From assembly GCA_021775475.1 (NCBI GenBank), contig JAJFHS010000017.1:1-64000 (forward strand): DNA of 64,000 nucleotides, written 5' to 3'. The notes under the pieces were generated by a model. That model worked only from the letters and a program-made list of their open reading frames with translations. It was not told the origin of the DNA and did no database searches. Of this stretch, positions 1 to 9,071 are shown in pieces. The stretch's first letter is position 1. The number at the start of each line of letters is the position of its first letter. The DNA comes from Hyphomicrobiales bacterium. Lineage in GTDB: Bacteria; Pseudomonadota; Alphaproteobacteria; Rhizobiales; JAJFHR01. A program made the position numbers and the translations under genes.

Positions 1-52
1 AAACCAAAACCCTTGACGAAACACCCGTCAACTGACACAAAAACCAAGCGCC

Positions 53-1207
53 TCAAAGCAGCGCGTCACAGGTGGCCGGATACTCCGGGATAGGTGGCCG
101 GATGTTGCTGGAATGGGTGGCCGAATACTCCGGAATGCGCAGCTGTTCCTTTTTTGTAAAAGATTCATTGTATCTGAACACCGTTGGGAGGCTGCTATAA
201 CCCTGATGCTTGCCTAATGCCCGGTGCGTGAGCATCAGTATTTTTGTTTTGTCAGGACTAAAATCCCAACCAACATCGGTCAGCTTTTGCGTTACGATAG
301 AAAAGGCTTCTGTTGCCTCATCATCTGGAAGGTCCCCTTTTGTATGAGCTCCTGATTGTCGTACGCCAACCCAATTATTCGTGTGGAACATATGTACTTC
401 CCCAGGTTCATGCTGGTCTTCGACAAATTGTGGTAATTCGGGGCGCATACGGTTTAGGCAATCAACAATTGCTGAAACCGATCTGAAATTTGCCTCTTTG
501 CCAATTTCCCTGATGGCAGGGTGGGTTATTTTTCCACAACCATTCCCATATATTTTTTGCCAGTGGTCACCAAAAAAACCAAAGAACGGTGACATTTCTT
601 TCCCGAGGTAGTGCAATTTAATAGCATCAATCCAGTCCTTATCGGTATCCTGATACTCGTCGATGAGAATAATTGGATACTGATCAACAAGGATATTTCT
701 GAATTTTTCAAAATTAAGCAGCTTGATTGTCAGCGGCAGAACATCATCATGGTGCAGAAGAACTTCCTCATCTGTGATGCGACGATGCCCAAGTTCATAT
801 TTGATCTTGCGCGAACAAACACCGCCTGCTTCCTCAAGACGAATTTCCCATGCAGGTAAATCACCCAGTAGTATACGCAACTGGGATTGAAACCCAGAAA
901 TAACTGACCAGCAAAATCCATGAATAGTATCGCAGTGAATTAGAGGGTTTTTGTCTATTCGAGCCTCAATTTCATCCTTGGCCACATTTGTGAAGGTGAT
1001 ACAAGCGATCCGTTGATTAAACCGGGGCATTCGTTTGCCTTCTCGCTCAATCAGGAATTCAAGTGCTTTAATCAGCGAATAGGTTTTGCCTGCACCTGCG
1101 CCAGCCTCCAACTTGAAGCTTTTCCCTTTTTCAAGACTTTCCATTACCTCGGCAAGCGCTCGAACTCCGGCGTTTTCAGCGGGAGATAACTTAGAGTCAT
1201 CAACCAT
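53..1207 (-). CDS. UvrD/Rep-family helicase, GajB-like, C-terminus replaced
   Basis: Superfamily 1 helicase, third gene of the defence operon. Visible motifs in order: Walker A (AGAGAGKT), motif Ia (ITFTNVAKDE), a DTIHGFC segment, Walker B with the family signature DEYQD, the FFGDHWQ motif III and the NFRS motif IV. Motifs V and VI, which should follow, are absent. The last 28 or so residues are read through the tandem repeats of an IS end, so the gene is truncated and probably inactive. The start at 1207 overlaps the end of the OLD-nuclease gene by 8 bp, as expected for translational coupling; a longer upstream reading inside that gene is not credible. The size and partner resemble GajB of the Gabija system. 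Confidence 0.8.
   Translation of the reverse strand: MVDDSKLSPAENAGVRALAEVMESLEKGKSFKLEAGAGAGKTYSLIKALEFLIEREGKRMPRFNQRIACITFTNVAKDEIEARIDKNPLIHCDTIHGFCWSVISGFQSQLRILLGDLPAWEIRLEEAGGVCSRKIKYELGHRRITDEEVLLHHDDVLPLTIKLLNFEKFRNILVDQYPIILIDEYQDTDKDWIDAIKLHYLGKEMSPFFGFFGDHWQKIYGNGCGKITHPAIREIGKEANFRSVSAIVDCLNRMRPELPQFVEDQHEPGEVHMFHTNNWVGVRQSGAHTKGDLPDDEATEAFSIVTQKLTDVGWDFSPDKTKILMLTHRALGKHQGYSSLPTVFRYNESFTKKEQLRIPEYSATHSSNIRPPIPEYPATCDALL
71..137. repeat. Three tandem 22-23 bp repeats, IS21-like element end
   Basis: Three consecutive copies of a 22-23 nt unit, each beginning GGTGGCCG and containing a CCGG(A/G)AT-like second half, start at 71, 93 and 116. Multiple short terminal repeats of this kind are typical of IS21-family ends. 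They sit inside the open 3' end of the helicase gene, so the helicase reading frame runs out through insertion-sequence DNA. The transposase genes themselves (istA/istB) would lie left of the window. The family assignment is from memory of such ends. Confidence 0.55.
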
Positions 1208-3215
1208 CGTTGTTGTCTTCCGCATCAATTTTGGTATCAACAGCAAGCCAATTAAGACCATTGACAATATAAGCTGGTGTATTCCAATCGATGTCTTCGA
1301 TTGCATATTTCAATGCGAATTCAGATTTCTTGTGAGATTGGGTTTTTTCGCTTGCATCTTTGGCTTGCATTTCTGGTGTGCCGTCAACGATTTCAAATTT
1401 TCCTGAATTTGCTAAAAGGAAAGCATCTTCAAACGTCCTGCCGCATGGCCCTTTTTCAACTTCAGGACATTGGTAGGTAAGATACAAACAGCCTGTTGTT
1501 CGCGTATCTTCAGATTTTTCAATCAGTTTCTGCGGTTCACATTCCTTATTATCGAACCATGTATTAATGCATGCATTGCTCGTCGCCTTCGCTTCATGAA
1601 CCAAACATTTTTTTCCTCCAGCTTTTTCCACTGGATCAAGGTCAGTGATAATCAAACATTGGAGTTCCAAGAAATTTAGAAGATCAAAAAATTTATGAGC
1701 GTATGCGCCGCCCACTTCCATAATGGTCAGATACTGACTGCGTAGTTTCTTATTATCTGCTTTTTCGTCATCGTGTTTTTGTATCATGACCGGCAGCATC
1801 AAACGCTCACTTGTACCCTCAATCAAAATCGCCTTGTCAGCAAAAAACAAATCGCACCTTGTAAGAGTCAAATACTGGTGGAGAAACTTCTTATCTTTTG
1901 GATCAATCGCCTCTATGCCCTGTCGTAAATCTTTTACCTTTGTCTTCCAGACATTGTCTTTTCCATCTACTGATGTGGGCAAGAAATATCGAATGGTTTC
2001 AAAGTTTGCTTCATTGGCAATATGTGGCGAATGGGTTGAGACGATGAATTGAACTGGCCAGTTTGGATCGTTTTTGTGTTCCTCGTTCAGCTTGTCAACA
2101 ATTGTACCTAGCTGGCGTATAAACACCTCCTGCATTTGCGGATGCAGGTGAGCTTCAGGTTCTTCTATAAAAACTAAATGTAATCCTGGTGCTGGGGTTT
2201 GCGCTCGAAAATCTCGAAAAAAGCTATGTACCTGCAATAGGATGAAAATTAAATTTCGCATCCCAAGGCCGTTGTAGGACTCTGGTAGTAAAATACCGCT
2301 ATGTCCTTCATAGCGAACTTTTGTATGGTTTTTCAGCAGGCGCTGTACATCCAATGTAGTCTCGGTAGTCAGATCTGATCCACCCAACCCCGGGTAACCC
2401 AGTGTTTTTAATGCCGGTAACAATTGCTTTAACTGATCTTGAAAATCACCATCGATGTTTTCTTGAATCTCATGAACGGCCTTTTCGAGCTTTGTTGCGA
2501 TCTCCCGTTCTTTTTCATCTGCTGTTTCCAGTGACGCGGTTGAGAACAAAGCTTCCAAGATTTTTGCTAGGACATCGCTTTCCTTGGTGGTTTCGTCATC
2601 CAACCCTCGTTGAGCATTGATAAAACCTGTTCTCAGCAAGGCTTTGACCGCAGCTTGCGAACTGTCTTTTTGATTCTCGCAATCATTGGGGTCTTCTGCC
2701 CATACATTGACGGTATACAGCTTCGGAACACGTTCACCCAATTTCCGGAAAAAGATCTTGCGGGTGTCATCATCCAGATCGTTTTCTGGGAGGTCGTCAA
2801 ATAGTCGATTGATTGCGCCATCGGCGAGTTCAAAACGCAAAACGGCCAGAGCTTCGTGGCAATCCATATCAAGATCGACTACAAATTCTCCAAGCGGCCC
2901 TAACTGTGGTTCAGCCGGATCATACTGAAAATACATACGTAATTCGATGAATGGCAGTAACTCTCGTATGTTTGCTTCTTCTTGCCCCTCATTCTTAGCC
3001 TTGAGAGCTACGCAGAAATCATCGTAGCAATTGATTGAGAAGTCCTGAATCTTGAATGCAGGGTTGTTATCTGAAGTAAATCTGCGAATGACTTCCGAAA
3101 GCGACGTTTTCCCGCTATTGTTTCTTCCAACAATGACAGTGGTCTGTTTCTCAAGTGCGAGTTCAACATCTTGCAAAAGACGAAAGTTTTTGATCTGTAC
3201 CCGGCTGAGTTTCAT
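1200..3215 (-). CDS. OLD-family ATPase/TOPRIM nuclease, GajA-like
   Basis: Predicted ATP-regulated DNA nuclease of the OLD family (671 aa). The N-terminus carries an ABC-type Walker A motif (GRNNSGKTS, residues 30-38). Near the middle is the signature/Walker B stretch FIEEPEAHLHP. The C-terminal third holds a TOPRIM domain, with ILIEGTSE as the acidic first motif and ITDLDP as the DxD motif. In Gabija, GajA senses and cuts DNA when nucleotides are depleted and works with the helicase GajB. The gene overlaps the upstream methylase gene by 4 bp and the helicase gene by 8 bp, so all three are one transcript. Standalone OLD nucleases also exist, so the Gabija label depends on the neighbour. Confidence 0.85.
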   Translation of the reverse strand: MKLSRVQIKNFRLLQDVELALEKQTTVIVGRNNSGKTSLSEVIRRFTSDNNPAFKIQDFSINCYDDFCVALKAKNEGQEEANIRELLPFIELRMYFQYDPAEPQLGPLGEFVVDLDMDCHEALAVLRFELADGAINRLFDDLPENDLDDDTRKIFFRKLGERVPKLYTVNVWAEDPNDCENQKDSSQAAVKALLRTGFINAQRGLDDETTKESDVLAKILEALFSTASLETADEKEREIATKLEKAVHEIQENIDGDFQDQLKQLLPALKTLGYPGLGGSDLTTETTLDVQRLLKNHTKVRYEGHSGILLPESYNGLGMRNLIFILLQVHSFFRDFRAQTPAPGLHLVFIEEPEAHLHPQMQEVFIRQLGTIVDKLNEEHKNDPNWPVQFIVSTHSPHIANEANFETIRYFLPTSVDGKDNVWKTKVKDLRQGIEAIDPKDKKFLHQYLTLTRCDLFFADKAILIEGTSERLMLPVMIQKHDDEKADNKKLRSQYLTIMEVGGAYAHKFFDLLNFLELQCLIITDLDPVEKAGGKKCLVHEAKATSNACINTWFDNKECEPQKLIEKSEDTRTTGCLYLTYQCPEVEKGPCGRTFEDAFLLANSGKFEIVDGTPEMQAKDASEKTQSHKKSEFALKYAIEDIDWNTPAYIVNGLNWLAVDTKIDAEDNNDG

Positions 3216-6200
3216 AGCTCTATCTCCGCATCAGGATCACCGGCTGCAAGCGCGTTCATATAGGCAAGGCAAAGTTCGCAGGAACGGTAACCGCCATCGT
3301 ACGCGGCCTTTTCCTGACGCTCAACAATCGGAAATGTGGAGTAAATATAGCGGACATCATCGCGATGAGTGACGCCGTAAAGATGAAAGAATACGGCATC
3401 CAATTTAGCGCGAAGTTTCAAGCGGCGTTCTTCGTCCCAAATAAAAGGTGGAATTACCTCGCCTTTGTCATCGACATAGCCCATGTCGCGTGCAAAAGGA
3501 GCCATATCATGGGCGGTATAAGTGAGTTCCAAAACAATCTTACGGACGATTTCTCCCGCAGTTTTTGAGCCGAAAGAAACATTCTCATAGTGGCATAGCG
3601 GCACGACAGGTATTTGCTCAAGCATGTAATTTGAAAAGTGGTTAGTCTGAACTTTTTGTCGTGCTACATAATCGAAAACAACCGCATTTAGATTAGCAAG
3701 GGTAAGGCACGATTGCCTGGCCGAGTTATCATTTGGTTGTTCAAAGTTGAGTACAGGAAGTGTATGGCCCGCACCACATAACGGTATGAGCGAAGCAATC
3801 ATGGTTCGCATATTCGTGGTAGAAGTGATGTCTTTGAAAGCTATGACCCAACTATTTTTGCCGTTTTTCCACCAGTCGTCTGAAAGACGAACATAATGCC
3901 GCGGATTAGGAAGCCGTGAAGGATCACACTTTTCCTCATTTGTAAGTGCGGTCTGTTGGCCAGTTCGAAATACGTTGTCGGAGTTTATTACAATATCAGA
4001 AGCGCGGTGATCAAATGCCTGAACCATTTTTCCCTCGTACAGAGGCAGCCACTCGCCGGATTTATCTTTAAAGCGATTTCCGCTTGTTGGATAGGCGCCA
4101 AACTCTTCTTCAATTTGGTTGCGAGAAAAGAATTGCTTGGAATCTGTGGTCATGTTCAGCATTTGGTCATACTGAACCGGCCAAGCTTTTGCCGTTTCAT
4201 CATTTGAGAGGTTGGAATATACAGGCAATTTGCCATAAATGGTTGTTGTCAATTCAGCATCACGACGTGAGCGAAATATCGGTGCTGTACCGGTATTTGG
4301 GTTTACTCGTGCAAAGTCCTCAGCTGTTAGTGGAAAACGCCGGTCATCGTCATGCAATTCAGATACATCTTGGAGAAAAAAAGCGCACTGAGCAATATCT
4401 TCAATCGCTGACGGACTTGCTATGAACGAACAAAATTTGAAGCGGCTATCCACATCAGGGAAAAAAGGAGGCAAATTGTAACGAGTTCTTCTATTCTCAA
4501 AATCGTAGAGCGCCTTCAGACGACCTTCGATAGCCACACTTTTGAAAAACTTTGAAGATGATTTGTCTGTCGCAATTCCCGTTGGAGTTAGAAGGCCGAC
4601 CATTCCTTCAGAATTAACAAGGCTCATCGATCGCTCAACAAAAAGTTTGTAGAGATTTAGTTTACCGCTGTTTAGCAGAGAGTAATCACTGCGCGGCGAC
4701 CTTGCCAGTTGCGATCCCATAGACAGCCGCTTCGTTGCCTTTTCATACTCATTCCAAAGTGGGTCACAATCTTTTGCAAGTTGCTTTATTTGACGCTTTC
4801 TCTGTGCGTCTGACTGCATGAGCGCGATCTCTCTATTTCGCGCTGCAAACCATTGCACGTCTTCAAACTCATAAACATCCCAAGGTGGATTACCAATTAC
4901 GGCATCAAATCCTCCGGTGAGGCCATCTTTTTTCCAATCGGCCCAAACACCGGGAAAAGATACCTGCCAATTCAGAAAGCGTTCTTCAGCCACCAGTTCA
5001 TGGGCAATTTGCAGGATAGTCTGGAAGCGTTCGAATTTCTCCGACAAGGGTATTTGGCCTTTCATCACATTCTCACCGGTAATTTTCTCGATAATATGCG
5101 GTTGCGCTTTACTTTGGGCAATCAGCAGAGGATCGCCAAACGTTCCATCAAAAAAGGCTTGCAAAGAAGAGAGGTTCTCCTTTCCTTTGAGGTTCTGCCA
5201 CTCGATAGCGTGAAGCAAGGAAAGAAAGGCATCAAGCGGTGCCGTCATTATTTGTATGCCGTCGAAAATTTCCTGTGAACGGTGCGCCTCGGCGATTTCC
5301 GCATCAGGCAAGCTTTCAATCGTTTGCATTGATGCGGCTGATCCCAATGCTGTCCTGACAGAATCATGAAGTAAGAGCGGACTGCCATAATCAGTAGCTT
5401 TATCAATGCCGGTTTTAACCCAGGAGCCGAACAGACTGTCGCCACAGCGCAAATGATGATCGAGGAAAGACAGAGGCGCGCCAACGGTGAAGCTGTGTAG
5501 CCACAGGGCCACTTTTGCCAGTTCAACAGCCATCGGATTTTTATCGACACCATAAACACAGCGTTTCAGAACCATGCGGCGAATGATGTGCCGGTCATCG
5601 AGCTGTTCAGGGTCAACTGTCCAATTGCGTTCCTCGGCATTGCCAAGGATTGTATTGCGAATGTTTTCAATTCGTTCCGCCAGCGGAGAAACATATGGAT
5701 TGTCATCATCGGTCCACTCCACCATTGTCTCAGTGGCCGCCATTGCGGTAATGACCTGATCGGCCATGTAGTCGACAAGAGAAACAAGAAAATGGCCAGA
5801 ACCCATTGCCGGGTCGCAGATTTTCAGATCAAGCAGTTTTTCAGCGGGATCAAAGCGTTTCAAAGTTCCAAGCTTACGCCCTTCATCCTGAGAACTTGAA
5901 GCCAATTCATCGGCCTTGTCCTGAAACGCCTTCAACCGCGTCTCAATCAAAGGTTCAAGCGTTTCACGTATTATCAGATTGACCAGATCATCAGGCGTGT
6001 AATAACTTCCCGATCCCTTGCGGGCAAATATGTTGGGCCTAATATCGACAACCCCGCCCTCTCGAACCACCTCGTGTTCAAGAAGTCGTTCGTAGATGGA
6101 ACCAAGTTGCTGGACACTTAGATCACGGTAGTTGATATATTTTCGGGTGTCATCGGTACGTTCAAAAGACAGTTTGTCGATCACGTCCGCCATGACGGAA

Positions 6201-7369
6201 TCCACGATCCGGATATTTAATAATAAAGGTGTTCGCTTCGCATCAAACAAACCGCCATTGTAGGGTGGAAGGCCTATTGATTCGTCGCCGCCATCAATGG
6301 CATTGCATAATCCTTCAAGGGCTGACCAGTATTTCGCCACAGTGTTTGAAAAAGTGTCATTGTCATCCATGCGCCTGCCAACGTCCATACGAACATTGTC
6401 CCGCAGACCATAATCATCGTACCGACTGTCATTGACTGGCAAGAGATCACGGTCTTCGGCATAAAGGATAAACAATAACCGATAGAGAAGGATCAGCGCC
6501 GCCTCGCGCACTTCCTGCAAGTCTGCATCTGGGGCGGCATCTGCAATTGATCTGGCTAGCAGTGGATAGACGCTGTCAAATACCAAGTTCGAGAGATCGT
6601 TGGCAACGCGTTCCTCATAGAACTTGCCTTCTTCAATGGCCCGTAGGTGAAAAGTGCGCGGGTCAGTCGTTGTCGGCAAAAAGGCTTCGCAGCGGAAGAT
6701 CAGTGCAAAGACGCGCAGTGCGTGGCGTCTCTGTTCATCGTCCAGAGCAAACAATCCATCACCGTGGCCTTCAATCCCAAGAACAGCGGCAAGATCGATT
6801 TCAAAAAATTGCTCGGAGACAGATCTCGCGCCTGAATAGTAAAGCCGCCACCTGCCACCATTGGTAAGAATGCCCCACCTTAGGTTTCCGTTTGTAAGGT
6901 CATCGACGCGCCTTAAGTATCGCAGCATTTGTGAGGATGGAGCAAGTTCTTCGCCCCGTTGCGAAGCGCGCCGGTCCAGTGGACGTTTCCATCTTTTCGA
7001 TTCTACGATTGTCAAACCAAACTGGTAACGTTTCCATTCTTCGGTAAAGGTATCAGCTTTCGTTTTTGCTTCGGTATCGGCGAATAACAAACCGTCCGGT
7101 ACATCATCACGGCCCTTTACTGTTAAATTCTGCTGACGCATGAATTGGTCCCAGCCCAGTTTAGCCAGAATGGGCCAAATCAAATCATCTTCCGTGCGGG
7201 TTTCATTTGGAGTTTGGTCAGTTGGAAAGGTTGCATAAATTGCGCTTAGTTCTTCTCGGAGCGTATCAATCGTTTCATCATCAAGGCTCTTCCAATCGGC
7301 GTTATCTGCAATCGATTGGGTCAGAAAATCGCTGGTAAAAAGGCTTCCCTGAAAAACTGTCTCTATCAT
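3212..7369 (-). CDS. Type IIG-like restriction-methylase (Eco57I-type methylase domain)
   Basis: A 1385-aa DNA-modifying enzyme that heads the minus-strand operon. The N-terminal part has a PDGLLF ... IVESKRW arrangement that fits a PD-(D/E)xK nuclease core. The middle holds an adenine-N6 methyltransferase domain: SAM-binding motif I (DPAMGSGHF), GVDKNPMAVELAK, and the catalytic NPPW motif in AVIGNPPWDVYEF. The long C-terminus probably reads the DNA target. Such proteins methylate and restrict in one chain, or act as the PglX-like methylase of larger defence systems; no BREX core genes are seen here. Translational overlap with the OLD nuclease suggests the three proteins act, or are at least inherited, together. 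Confidence 0.85.
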   Translation of the reverse strand: MIETVFQGSLFTSDFLTQSIADNADWKSLDDETIDTLREELSAIYATFPTDQTPNETRTEDDLIWPILAKLGWDQFMRQQNLTVKGRDDVPDGLLFADTEAKTKADTFTEEWKRYQFGLTIVESKRWKRPLDRRASQRGEELAPSSQMLRYLRRVDDLTNGNLRWGILTNGGRWRLYYSGARSVSEQFFEIDLAAVLGIEGHGDGLFALDDEQRRHALRVFALIFRCEAFLPTTTDPRTFHLRAIEEGKFYEERVANDLSNLVFDSVYPLLARSIADAAPDADLQEVREAALILLYRLLFILYAEDRDLLPVNDSRYDDYGLRDNVRMDVGRRMDDNDTFSNTVAKYWSALEGLCNAIDGGDESIGLPPYNGGLFDAKRTPLLLNIRIVDSVMADVIDKLSFERTDDTRKYINYRDLSVQQLGSIYERLLEHEVVREGGVVDIRPNIFARKGSGSYYTPDDLVNLIIRETLEPLIETRLKAFQDKADELASSSQDEGRKLGTLKRFDPAEKLLDLKICDPAMGSGHFLVSLVDYMADQVITAMAATETMVEWTDDDNPYVSPLAERIENIRNTILGNAEERNWTVDPEQLDDRHIIRRMVLKRCVYGVDKNPMAVELAKVALWLHSFTVGAPLSFLDHHLRCGDSLFGSWVKTGIDKATDYGSPLLLHDSVRTALGSAASMQTIESLPDAEIAEAHRSQEIFDGIQIMTAPLDAFLSLLHAIEWQNLKGKENLSSLQAFFDGTFGDPLLIAQSKAQPHIIEKITGENVMKGQIPLSEKFERFQTILQIAHELVAEERFLNWQVSFPGVWADWKKDGLTGGFDAVIGNPPWDVYEFEDVQWFAARNREIALMQSDAQRKRQIKQLAKDCDPLWNEYEKATKRLSMGSQLARSPRSDYSLLNSGKLNLYKLFVERSMSLVNSEGMVGLLTPTGIATDKSSSKFFKSVAIEGRLKALYDFENRRTRYNLPPFFPDVDSRFKFCSFIASPSAIEDIAQCAFFLQDVSELHDDDRRFPLTAEDFARVNPNTGTAPIFRSRRDAELTTTIYGKLPVYSNLSNDETAKAWPVQYDQMLNMTTDSKQFFSRNQIEEEFGAYPTSGNRFKDKSGEWLPLYEGKMVQAFDHRASDIVINSDNVFRTGQQTALTNEEKCDPSRLPNPRHYVRLSDDWWKNGKNSWVIAFKDITSTTNMRTMIASLIPLCGAGHTLPVLNFEQPNDNSARQSCLTLANLNAVVFDYVARQKVQTNHFSNYMLEQIPVVPLCHYENVSFGSKTAGEIVRKIVLELTYTAHDMAPFARDMGYVDDKGEVIPPFIWDEERRLKLRAKLDAVFFHLYGVTHRDDVRYIYSTFPIVERQEKAAYDGGYRSCELCLAYMNALAAGDPDAEIEL

Positions 7370-7782
7370 TATTTCATCTTATCCATTGGAATCAGCTCCC
7401 CAATCAGAATTATCCTATTTCAGAGACTTATACCCACCGTATTTTGTTGTTTCATCAAAATATTGAGGTAACACCATTCTACCAATGGTTTTTTCATACA
7501 GGCTTTTCCTTGGTGACGCGACCAGCAGTGCAACAAGTGCCAATGTTTAACTTTAATTTGACAACCTTCGTGTGGCAGATCGCCCATCCCCTCTGTTTTC
7601 CTTAAATCAATACGCAATAATTGGCCGGGTGCGCCGTCCGGTCAACGGCCTGCCCGCGCCATCTCACATGCGTTCGCCGTGTTGGCCGTTTCCCGCCAGT
7701 TAAGTCTGGCGGTGACCGTTCAGCTTTGCCCCCGACCTTCTCGTTTGGCGTCTTTTAGGAAAACAAAGAAGGAGATAGGACA
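7370..7782. other. Intergenic region between defence operon and ardA
   Basis: A stretch of 413 bp. The left half is A+T-rich and should hold the leftward promoter of the defence operon. The right half (from about 7620) is G+C-rich and contains the nested inverted repeats described separately, followed by a purine-rich ribosome-binding site (AAGGAGATA) just before ardA. No further gene is credible. Confidence 0.6.
7639..7718 (+). promoter_or_regulatory. Three-way-junction-forming element upstream of ardA
   Basis: Three nested and adjacent stems can form in single-stranded DNA or RNA. The outer stem is CGGTCA (7639-7644) with TGACCG (7713-7718). Inside it are ACGGCC (7645-7650) with GGCCGT (7684-7689) and CCGCCAG (7693-7699) with CTGGCGG (7706-7712). 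The junctions are nearly gapless. By analogy with the folded single-strand promoters in leading regions of conjugative plasmids, it could drive ardA early after DNA entry. An RNA leader is the alternative. Confidence 0.5.
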
Positions 7783-8289
7783 ATGACAACTTTATTCGCA
7801 CAGCCCTACGACATCTCGGCACATGGCTTTTACTTCGACAGCTTTGATGATTTTGCCCGGAATTCAATTTCTCTGCGAAATGACTATGGTGATCCGGTCG
7901 AGGAATTTGAAATCCAGTTCATTGACGGCGACAATATCGATTGCGCTTTGGCATCCGCCTGGTCCCTGAATCAGGGCGATATTTCTGTTTTCTTCGATGC
8001 CGTTTCTAACTGGGATGATCACCAGAAAATGGTTTTCATTATCGCCGTTGGTGAATGCGGCTATTCCTTTGATCCGGCTTCCGGTCATCCAGACGATTTC
8101 GAAGTCGATATCTATGAGATGGATAGCCTTGTTGCGCTTGCTGAAAGCTTTGTCGATGAAGGGCTATATGGCGACATTCCTGAATCTCTTGCCTTCTATA
8201 TCGACTATGAAGCCATCGCCCGCGATCTATCCGTTGATTTCACTGAAACAGTCATTGCCGGAAAACGTTTGATTTATACCTGCCGATAA
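7783..8289 (+). CDS. ardA: Antirestriction protein ArdA
   Basis: ArdA is an acidic DNA mimic that binds type I restriction enzymes and protects incoming plasmid DNA. This 168-aa protein has the strongly acidic composition of the family and its conserved C-terminal block: LAESFVDEGLYGDIPE, then YIDYEAIARDLSVDFTE. Length matches known ArdA proteins (about 165-170 aa). A good ribosome-binding site precedes the ATG. It stands alone behind a folded leader and converges on the DUF2779 remnant. Its presence next to a restriction-like operon fits a mobile element that carries both host defence and the means to evade the defences of new hosts. Confidence 0.93.
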   Translation: MTTLFAQPYDISAHGFYFDSFDDFARNSISLRNDYGDPVEEFEIQFIDGDNIDCALASAWSLNQGDISVFFDAVSNWDDHQKMVFIIAVGECGYSFDPASGHPDDFEVDIYEMDSLVALAESFVDEGLYGDIPESLAFYIDYEAIARDLSVDFTETVIAGKRLIYTCR

Positions 8290-8330
8290 GCGGACATGTC
8301 TTTAAATTCTGTGAAACCTTGTCGGCAAAT

Positions 8331-9071
8331 TCAGAGCAGGTTTCTGAGAAAGCGATAAATTGCCACCATCGCGAACGTATCAAGCTCGCAATATTTGAGC
8401 AGCGCTTTTGCGATATTTTCTTTTTCTGCGGTGGCAGTTTCAGGATTGATCATGGTTGACCATGCATCCATCGCTGCCGTGCCGTCCTGAACATCCAAAT
8501 CCTTGTACGACAATTCCGGGCAGATTACCGGAAGCACTTTCTTGATTGATGTGTAGCCATCGAAACGGGCATCGACATAAGCGGTTTTGAAAAGGTCCTC
8601 AAGATCAACCATGCGCTCATTGATATCGGTGAGAAAGTTTGCATGTTCCCGGTACAGGCGCGCCATTTCCTTATTCTGCGTTTTCTCAAATGAAGCATGC
8701 CAGGACACGATACTTCCTGTTTCTCCAAAGTCCCGCTTCATTTTGAGGATGAGATCAATGGGTAGTTGCGCGCTGCTGGCAAGGTATTCTTCATGCCGGA
8801 GCTTGCCGTCTGCGCTGAGTATGTGCAGCGAGTATTGGAACGGCACGTGTTTATGCGGGCTCATGCCACAGGTAAGCGGAATGGCGGATGCATAGGTTTC
8901 AAAATCGAAGAAATATAGCGGATAGATCAGTTCATCAAAAAACGTTTGGATCGAATTGATGTCGATGACAGGCCGTTTTGATGTGACAGCCGCCAGCACG
9001 GCGCTTTGTTGAGGCGAGAGTGGGAAACTGCCCGGCACCTGGTCAAGATCGATGATGTCATCGTTGATGAT
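8331..9071 (-). pseudogene. DUF2779 protein, C-terminal fragment
   Basis: About 245 aa correspond to the C-terminal half of DUF2779 proteins, which usually reach about 500 aa. The fragment contains YFFDFETYASAIPL and ends YCELDTFAMVAIYRFL. The DFET and YCxxD motifs match an RNase-H-like (DEDD) exonuclease fold. The N-terminal half is missing. Recognisable homology ends at about 9065, where the sequence passes into the first recombinase gene of the RIT element read on the opposite strand. The upstream part was therefore lost by insertion or deletion. An ATG at 9083 could still start a short product, but its first residues come from foreign sequence. Confidence 0.75.

Noticed and set aside
1200..1306. 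Longer N-terminus for the helicase starting inside the OLD gene
   Set aside because: The extra 33 residues are the shadow of the OLD C-terminus; the ATG at 1207 overlapping the OLD stop is the natural coupled start.
7420..7617. 65-codon minus-strand open frame upstream of the defence operon
   Set aside because: Unlikely protein composition (many His, Trp, Cys) and no ribosome-binding site; probably chance in the promoter region.
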